Assembly: GCA_024641895.1 (NCBI GenBank)
Contig: JAHECE010000086.1
Location: 1-10,554, forward strand
Source: Actinomycetales bacterium
Lineage (GTDB): Bacteria > Actinomycetota > Actinomycetes > Actinomycetales > JAHECE01
Direction of reading: 5' to 3'
DNA: 10,554 nt
Positions 5,777-10,554 of this stretch are shown here, piece by piece; the first letter of the stretch is position 1; every line of letters starts with the position of its first letter. The notes below the pieces were generated by a model. It had not been told where the DNA came from. It did not search any database and worked only from the letters and a program-made list of their open reading frames with translations. The position numbers were made by a program, and so were the translations under genes.

Positions 5777-6796
5777 GTGGGCGAGAGCAGCAGTTCGACG
5801 ATCACGATGGCCGACGTCGCACGGCTGGCGGGCGTCTCGATGGCCACGGCCTCGCGAGCGCTCAGCAACGCCTCGGGAGTGGCGCCCGCGACGCGCGCCA
5901 AGGTGCTCCGGGTCGCGAAGGAGCACGACTACGTCGTGTCCCCCGAGGCTTCCGCACTTGCCGGCGGCCACACCGGCCGGATCGGCGTCGTCGTCCCGCA
6001 CCTGTCGCGGTGGTTCTTCGGAGAGATGGTCGAGGCCATCGAGAGCGTCCTGAGCGACGAGGGACTCGACACGCTGCTCTACGTCGCGGGTGACCCGGAG
6101 GACCGGCACCGCTTCTTCATGAACCTGCCGGCCCGGCGCAAGGTGGACGCGATCTTGGTGGTCGGCATTCCCCTCACCGCCGCCGAGCATCGCCAGCTCG
6201 CGATCCTGGGCGTGGGAGTCGTAGCCGGGGGCGGGCAGTTCGCGGCGTACCCGTACGTGAGCATCGACGACGAGGCGGCGGCCAAGCAGGCGATGGATCA
6301 TCTGCTGTTCCTCGGGCACCGCCGGATAGCGATGATCGACGCGATAGACCCGAACACCCCGGAATGGCAGTTCGACGGCCGTGCTCGGGCGTACACGGCC
6401 GGCCTGGCGCATGCCGGGATCCCCCTGGACAGCAGCCTCTTCGACCGCACCGACTGGGGCTCGGACGCCGGCGCCGAGGCGATGGAGCGACTGTTGAGCC
6501 TGCCCGACCCGCCGACGGCGGTCCTCGCGCACTCCGACGAGATCGCCTTCGGCGCGCTGCGCACCCTACGCCGAGCGGGGATCCGCGTCCCCGAGCAGGT
6601 CTCGGTCATCGGGATCGACGACCACCCGATGGCCGCCCAGCTCGACCTGACGACCGTTCACCAGGACGTCCGCCTCCAGGGCGAGATGGTCGCGAAGATG
6701 GTGGTCACCATGCTCGCGGGCGAGACCAAGGGGGAGGCGGTCGTCCTGCCGACTCACCTCGTGCCGCGAGGCAGCACCGCGCCGCCGAACCGCTGA
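5777..6796 (+). CDS. LacI-family transcriptional regulator, alpha-glucoside type
   Basis: A 339-residue repressor of normal length. The helix-turn-helix is TMADVARLAGVSMATASRAL (10-29); the hinge helix SPEASALAGGHTGRIG (55-70) carries the usual ALAxGxT pattern with L61 placed for minor-groove insertion at a central CG. The periplasmic-binding-protein-like effector domain starts at VVVPHLSRWFFGEMVEAIE (71-89), a segment I associate with LacI regulators of AglE-type transporter clusters, and includes VSIDDEAAAKQAMDHLLFLGHRRIA (161-185), SDEIAFGALRTLRRAGIRVPEQVSVIGIDDHP (253-284). It should bind the operators at 5546-5561 and 5668-5683, and perhaps 1452-1465, and release on binding an alpha-glucoside. 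The GTG at 5777 is preferred; ATG 5807 (M11) has no ribosome binding site and would start only just ahead of the HTH. It is convergent with the membrane-protein gene that follows. Confidence 0.93.
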   Translation: MGESSSSTITMADVARLAGVSMATASRALSNASGVAPATRAKVLRVAKEHDYVVSPEASALAGGHTGRIGVVVPHLSRWFFGEMVEAIESVLSDEGLDTLLYVAGDPEDRHRFFMNLPARRKVDAILVVGIPLTAAEHRQLAILGVGVVAGGGQFAAYPYVSIDDEAAAKQAMDHLLFLGHRRIAMIDAIDPNTPEWQFDGRARAYTAGLAHAGIPLDSSLFDRTDWGSDAGAEAMERLLSLPDPPTAVLAHSDEIAFGALRTLRRAGIRVPEQVSVIGIDDHPMAAQLDLTTVHQDVRLQGEMVAKMVVTMLAGETKGEAVVLPTHLVPRGSTAPPNR

Positions 6797-6821
6797 CGCG
6801 GCAGCCAGTCGGCGGGCGTCA
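6794..6821. terminator. Possible bidirectional terminator between convergent genes
   Basis: TGACGC (6794-6799, overlapping the LacI stop codon) pairs with GCGTCA (6816-6821); a small GCC/GGC stem can form inside. It sits in the 42-base gap between two convergent stop codons. There is no T-run, and the stem is short. Confidence 0.35.
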
Positions 6822-6838
6822 ACCCAGCGAGCAGCGAG

Positions 6839-7234
6839 TCAGGCGAGAGAGGGCAGCAGGACCAGGCCGAGGCCGGCAATCGCGCTCAGCACCGCCACCG
6901 CCAGCCCGACTGCCTGACGTCGCTGCCGCCATGACTTGAGACCGATGATGAAGGCCGCGGTCAAGGGGCACAGAGACAAGACGATGAAGACCGTGTTGAG
7001 CGTCTGCTGGGCGGCGAGGTCCTCGCTGCTCCCGAGGGTGATGCCCTGGAGCTCCGCCACGTAGGCGATCACCGCGAGGAAGAGCAGCATCATCGGGAAG
7101 CTCAGGAGGAAGATCATCAGCGACCACAGCATCCCGCGGTCGAGGCGTCGCACGGATGTCCCCGGCCCCTCCGACGGCCGCCAGGTGGTCGATCGCGACG
7201 ATGGCGAGGGCTTGGAAGGGCGCGCCTTGTTCAT
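6839..7234 (-). CDS. Small three-helix membrane protein, function unknown
   Basis: A 131-residue protein. Residues 1-33 are polar, rich in Pro, Ser, Arg and Lys (MNKARPSKPSPSSRS...). Three hydrophobic segments follow: about 36-61 (LWSLMIFLLSFPMMLLFLAV...), 79-99 and 108-130. A basic loop, KSWRQRRQ (100-107), joins the last two and should be cytoplasmic by the positive-inside rule. The ATG at 7234 is supported by GAAGG 7 bases upstream. The same frame is open back to 7762, but that part lies over the M16 gene and codes nothing recognisable, so the shorter start is taken. It lies 82 bases downstream of the M16 gene on the same strand and could be a tail-end member of the pnp transcript unit. 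I do not recognise a family. Confidence 0.7.
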   Translation of the reverse strand: MNKARPSKPSPSSRSTTWRPSEGPGTSVRRLDRGMLWSLMIFLLSFPMMLLFLAVIAYVAELQGITLGSSEDLAAQQTLNTVFIVLSLCPLTAAFIIGLKSWRQRRQAVGLAVAVLSAIAGLGLVLLPSLA

Positions 7235-7246
7235 GCCCCTACCTTC

Positions 7247-7260
7247 GCACGCCCGCGTGC
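7247..7260. repeat. Short inverted repeat GCACGC-CC-GCGTGC upstream of the membrane-protein gene
   Basis: Six-base arms around two C residues, starting 13 bases before the membrane-protein ATG on the minus strand. As RNA it would be a 5-bp stem with a 4-base loop in the leader. It could be a weak terminator for the M16 transcript or a chance repeat. Confidence 0.25.
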
Positions 7261-7314
7261 CCATCGAGCACACGCTCCCTGTCGAGTCAGAGGCCTCGCG
7301 AGCTCCATCGAGCC

Positions 7315-7331
7315 GGTCAGCGACGCTGACC
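7315..7331 (-). terminator. Stem-loop over the M16 stop codon
   Basis: GGTCAGC (7315-7321) and GCTGACC (7325-7331) form a perfect 7-bp stem with a 3-base loop that includes the TGA stop of the M16 gene. No T-run follows, so it may be a T-less terminator or a 3' end stabiliser for the pnp-M16 message. Confidence 0.45.
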
Positions 7332-8693
7332 TGAGGAGACCCCGAGAGCCGCGGCCGCGACGTCGTCGTCGAACGGACCGACGACGACGAGGGAACGGGG
7401 CGCGGCGGCGAGCTCCGTCGCCAGGTCGTTGACGGCACCCACGGTGACGGCGCGGATCTTGCCCAGCATCTCTTCGACGGAAGGCAGCTCGCCGTGCACG
7501 ATCTCAGCCCGGCCCAGCCTGGACATGCGCGATCCGGTGTCCTCGAGCCCGAGCACCAGTCCCCCGCTGAGCTGACCGACGGCGCGCTCCAGCTCGCCGG
7601 CGGTGATGCCCTCGGCAGCGAAGCGGTCGAGCTCAGACCCGAGCAGCTCGACCACCTGATCGACCCGGCCCGGCGCGCAACCGGCATACATGCCGAAGAG
7701 CCCTGCCTCCGCGTAGCCGCTGGCGAAGGAGTAGACCGAGTACGCCAAGCCGCGCTTCTCACGGATCTCCTGGAAGAGGCGGGAGGACATCCCGCCGCCC
7801 AGGACCGCGTGCAGGACGCGCAGGGTGAACCGGCGGTCGTCGTTCGCGTTCGGCCCCCGCCCGCCGAGCACGATGTTCGCCTGCTCGGTGGGGCGGTGGA
7901 CAGTCAGTGCCGAGCCGCCGAGCACGGGCACGCCGGGGCCGAGGTCGCCGGAGCGGCGGTCCGCGGGAACGCCGGTGGGGTCGAGGTCCCAGCCGCCGGC
8001 GGTGGCAGCCGCGAGCACCTGGTCGCACAGCGCACCGTGGTCCACCGAGCCGGCGGCGGTGACGACGAGCTCGCGAGGGACGTAGGTGCGCCGGTAGTGG
8101 TCCCAGACAGCATCGCGCGGGACGGCCCGGATGGTGTCCTGCGTGCCACCGATGGGTCGACCGAGCGGGTGGTCACCGAAGACGAGGGTGGCAAACTCCT
8201 CGTGGACGACGTCGGTCGGGTCGTCCTCGTTCATCGCGAGCTCTTCGAGGATGACCCCGCGCTCCGTCTCGAACTCCTCCGGGTCGAGCAGAGCGGAAGT
8301 GATCATGTCGCCGATGACGTCGACCGCCAGCGGCACGTCCGCGTCGAGCACGCGGGCGAAGTAGCAGGTGTGCTCCTTGCCCGTGCTGGCGTTCGCCTCG
8401 CCGCCGACGGCGTCGAACGCCTCGGCGATCGCCATGGCGTCCCGCCTCGGCGTCCCCTTGAAGAGCAGGTGCTCGAGGAAGTGGGTAGAGCCGTGGTGGC
8501 CGTCCAGCTCGTCACGCGAGCCGACGGCCACCCAGGCACCCACCGTGGTCGAGCGCACGCCCGGGACCTGCTCGGTCAGCACCCTGATCCCGCCCGGCAG
8601 GACGGACCGGCGCACGATGACGCCGCCGTCCTGCTCGAGCGAGAGCTCGGTACCAGGCCCCCCGGCCCGGCCCAGCGAAAGCTCGACCGGCAC
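7317..8693 (-). CDS. M16B-family zinc metalloprotease (PepR-like)
   Basis: A 458-residue protease of the pitrilysin / mitochondrial processing peptidase family. The inverted zinc motif HFLEH (71-75) supplies ligands H71 and H75 and the catalytic E74; the third ligand is E151 in RGVILEELAMNEDDP, 76 residues after H75 as in processing peptidases. The second, inactive half domain carries REKRGLAYSVYS (311-322), the conserved R/Y substrate-positioning motif. Length suits the single-chain bacterial M16B type. No signal peptide is seen, so it is cytoplasmic. The GTG start is one base after the pnp stop codon, with no strong ribosome site of its own, which points to translational coupling with pnp. 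The same pair occurs in mycobacteria (gpsI-pepR) and streptomycetes. The natural substrate is unknown. Confidence 0.95.
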   Translation of the reverse strand: MPVELSLGRAGGPGTELSLEQDGGVIVRRSVLPGGIRVLTEQVPGVRSTTVGAWVAVGSRDELDGHHGSTHFLEHLLFKGTPRRDAMAIAEAFDAVGGEANASTGKEHTCYFARVLDADVPLAVDVIGDMITSALLDPEEFETERGVILEELAMNEDDPTDVVHEEFATLVFGDHPLGRPIGGTQDTIRAVPRDAVWDHYRRTYVPRELVVTAAGSVDHGALCDQVLAAATAGGWDLDPTGVPADRRSGDLGPGVPVLGGSALTVHRPTEQANIVLGGRGPNANDDRRFTLRVLHAVLGGGMSSRLFQEIREKRGLAYSVYSFASGYAEAGLFGMYAGCAPGRVDQVVELLGSELDRFAAEGITAGELERAVGQLSGGLVLGLEDTGSRMSRLGRAEIVHGELPSVEEMLGKIRAVTVGAVNDLATELAAAPRSLVVVGPFDDDVAAAALGVSSGQRR

Positions 8694-8694
8694 G

Positions 8695-10554
8695 TCAGGC
8701 GTTCGCCGGAGCGTCCGCGGCCTCGTCGACGACGGCCACGAGCGACAGCTTGCCGCGCGGGTCGATCTCGCCGATCTCCACCTGGATCTTCTTGCCGACC
8801 TCGAGCACGTCCTCGACGTTCTCGACCCGCCTGCCGCCGACGAGGCGGCGGATCTGCGAGATGTGCAGGAGGCCGTCCTTGCCCGGGCTCAGGGAGATGA
8901 ACGCACCGAACGACGTCGTCTTGACGACGGTGCCGACAAAGCGCTCCCCCACCTCCGGCATGTGCGGGTTGGCGATGGCGTTGATCGCCGCCCGCGCGGC
9001 CTCGGCCGACGGGCCGTCGGTCGCCCCGATGTACACGGTGCCGTCGTCCTCGATCGAGATGTCGGCGCCCGTGTCGTCCTGGATCTGGTTGATCATCTTG
9101 CCCTTCGGGCCGATGACCTCGCCGATCTTGTCCACGGGAACCTTGACCGTGATCACGCGGGGCGCCGTAGCAGCCATCTCGTCCGGTGCGTCGATGGCCT
9201 CGGCCATCACGTCCAGGATGTGCAGGCGCGCGTCACGAGCCTGCGTGAGGGCACCCGCGAGCACGTGCGCAGGGATCCCGTCGAGCTTGGTGTCGAGCTG
9301 GATCGCCGTCACGAACTCCCTGGTGCCGGCGACCTTGAAGTCCATGTCACCGAAGGCGTCCTCAGCGCCGAGGATGTCCGTCAGGGCCGCGTAGCGGGTC
9401 TGCCCGTCGACGGTGTCCGAGACCAGGCCCATCGCGATGCCCGCGACGGCGGCACGCAGCGGGACGCCGGCGTTGAGCATCGACAGCGTCGACGCGCAGA
9501 CGGAACCCATCGAGGTCGATCCGTTGGAGCCGAGCGCCTCGGAGACCTGCCGGATCGCGTAGGGGAACTCCTCGCGCGGCGGCAGCACGGGCATGAGAGC
9601 CCGCTCTGCGAGCGCCCCGTGGCCGATCTCCCGACGCTTGGGGCTGCCGACCCGGCCGGTCTCACCGGTCGAGTACGGCGGGAAGTTGTAGTTGTGCATG
9701 TAACGCTTCTTGGTGACCGGTGACAGCGAGTCGATCTGCTGCTCCATCCGGAGCATGTTCAGTGTCGTCACGCCCAGGATCTGCGTCTCGCCGCGCTCGA
9801 ACAGCGCCGAGCCGTGGACCCGCGGCAGCACCTCGACCTCGGCCGACAGCGTGCGGATGTCCCGCAGACCGCGACCGTCGATCCGGAAGCCGTCCGTGAG
9901 GATCCGCTGGCGGATGAACTTCTTCGTGATCGCGCGGTACGCCGCCGAAAGCTCCTTCTCGCGGCCGACGAATGCCGCGGACAGGCGGGACTGCATCTCG
10001 GCCTTGATCTCGTCGATTCGGTTCTCGCGGTCCTGCTTGTCCGCGATCGTCAACGCCTGACCGAGCTCGTCGGCCACCACGCTCTCGACGTCGTCGTACG
10101 CGTCCTGCTGGTAGTCGGGGAACAGGGGGAAGTCCCGGATCGGCTTCGCGGAACGCGCGGCGAGCTCGGACTGGGCGTCGCACAGGACCTTGATGAACGC
10201 CTTGCTGGCCTCGAGGCCCGCAGCGACGACCTCCTCGGTCGGGGCGGTCTTGCCCTGGTCGTTGATCAACGTCCACGAGCCCTCGGTGGCCTCGGCCTCG
10301 ACCATCATGATCGCGACGTCGTCGCCGTCGACCACGCGCCCGGCCACGACCATCTGGAAGACGGCCCGCTCGAGCTCGGAGTACCGGGGGAAGGCGATCC
10401 ACTGGTCGTCGACCAGGGCGACGCGGACGCCACCGATCGGGCCTGAGAAGGGCAGACCGGAGATCTGGGTCGACATCGACGCCGCGTTGATCGCCAGGAC
10501 GTCGTAGGTGTCGTCCGGATGAGCGGCTAGAACGGTGATGACCACCTGGATCTC
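8695..10554 (-). CDS. pnp: Polyribonucleotide nucleotidyltransferase (PNPase), 5' end outside window
   Basis: The C-terminal 619 residues of a protein usually about 740-780 long; the frame stays open to the last base, so the GTG at 10545 is internal. PNPase degrades RNA 3'-to-5' with phosphate and makes guanosine pentaphosphate in actinobacteria. Counting from that GTG codon: rest of the first RNase PH domain (ASMSTQISGLPFSGPIGG, 22-39), the helical domain (about 100-210), the second RNase PH domain from about 215 (GSALFERGETQILGVTTL; GSNGSTSMGSVCASTL, 339-354; catalytic D396, D402 and K404 in EDAFGDMDFKVAG, equivalent to E. coli D486, D492, K494), the KH domain (VITVKVPVDKIGEVIGPKGK, GxxG at 479-482) and the S1 domain (VGERFVGTVVKTTSFGAFI, 532-550). 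The C-terminal tail after S1 is short. It is followed after one base by the M16 gene. Confidence 0.98.
   Translation of the reverse strand, partial: EIQVVITVLAAHPDDTYDVLAINAASMSTQISGLPFSGPIGGVRVALVDDQWIAFPRYSELERAVFQMVVAGRVVDGDDVAIMMVEAEATEGSWTLINDQGKTAPTEEVVAAGLEASKAFIKVLCDAQSELAARSAKPIRDFPLFPDYQQDAYDDVESVVADELGQALTIADKQDRENRIDEIKAEMQSRLSAAFVGREKELSAAYRAITKKFIRQRILTDGFRIDGRGLRDIRTLSAEVEVLPRVHGSALFERGETQILGVTTLNMLRMEQQIDSLSPVTKKRYMHNYNFPPYSTGETGRVGSPKRREIGHGALAERALMPVLPPREEFPYAIRQVSEALGSNGSTSMGSVCASTLSMLNAGVPLRAAVAGIAMGLVSDTVDGQTRYAALTDILGAEDAFGDMDFKVAGTREFVTAIQLDTKLDGIPAHVLAGALTQARDARLHILDVMAEAIDAPDEMAATAPRVITVKVPVDKIGEVIGPKGKMINQIQDDTGADISIEDDGTVYIGATDGPSAEAARAAINAIANPHMPEVGERFVGTVVKTTSFGAFISLSPGKDGLLHISQIRRLVGGRRVENVEDVLEVGKKIQVEIGEIDPRGKLSLVAVVDEAADAPANA

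Noticed and set aside
7235..7762. Longer N-terminus for the small membrane protein, reaching into the M16 gene
   Set aside because: The added part is an out-of-frame reading of M16 coding sequence; a ribosome site precedes the ATG at 7234.
7494..8900. 468-residue open frame on the plus strand
   Set aside because: Antisense to the M16 gene and the end of pnp; low-complexity translation with no motif.
8368..9723. 451-residue open frame on the plus strand
   Set aside because: Antisense to pnp and the M16 gene; the minus strand encodes complete KH, S1 and RNase PH motifs here.
1..10554. CRISPR arrays, tRNA or rRNA genes, insertion sequences, toxin-antitoxin or phage genes
   Set aside because: Read for spaced direct repeats, transposase-like proteins, terminal inverted repeats and cloverleaf-like stretches; none seen.

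Overview
The window is GC-rich (stop codons are scarce on both strands and third positions are mostly G/C). It reads as a chromosomal piece of a high-GC actinobacterium. The gene families, the GTG starts and the alpha-glucoside transport genes suggest Micrococcales, perhaps a cellulomonad relative. That placement is inference from memory, not a search.

Layout from left to right: (1) a lipoprotein substrate-binding component of an AglE-type alpha-glucoside ABC importer on the minus strand, complete and ending at base 5, so its permease genes would lie off the left edge; (2) a 315-base divergent regulatory region with a perfect 14-bp LacI-type palindrome and a second inverted repeat over a possible -10; (3) a GNAT acetyltransferase on the plus strand whose 3' end overlaps the 3' end of dapB; (4) dapB (lysine/diaminopimelate pathway) on the minus strand; (5) a 42-base near-perfect palindrome, then a GH13 alpha-glucosidase and a very short LacI-like regulator, both minus strand; (6) a 303-base divergent gap with two nearly identical LacI-type operators; (7) a full-length LacI regulator on the plus strand; (8) a small three-helix membrane protein of unknown role; (9) an M16 zinc protease directly downstream of pnp (polynucleotide phosphorylase). 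pnp runs off the right edge and lacks its 5' end.

Two themes are interleaved. The pnp - M16 protease - dapB order is a common actinobacterial housekeeping arrangement. Here the M16 gene and dapB are separated by about 4.4 kb that holds an alpha-glucoside utilisation module: GH13 enzyme, two LacI-type regulators and their operators. The transporter lipoprotein sits on the other side of dapB. A plausible logic is that the importer brings in maltose- or sucrose-type alpha-glucosides, the GH13 enzyme hydrolyses them in the cytoplasm, and the full-length LacI protein represses the module until the sugar binds.

Most of the window is ordinary. I found no convincing undescribed system. The items most worth a second look are the LacI-like protein without a recognisable hinge helix or second effector subdomain, the matched operator pair, the identical leaderless-type starts (TAGGCT-N6-GTG) of dapB and the full-length LacI gene, and the large palindrome between GH13 and dapB.
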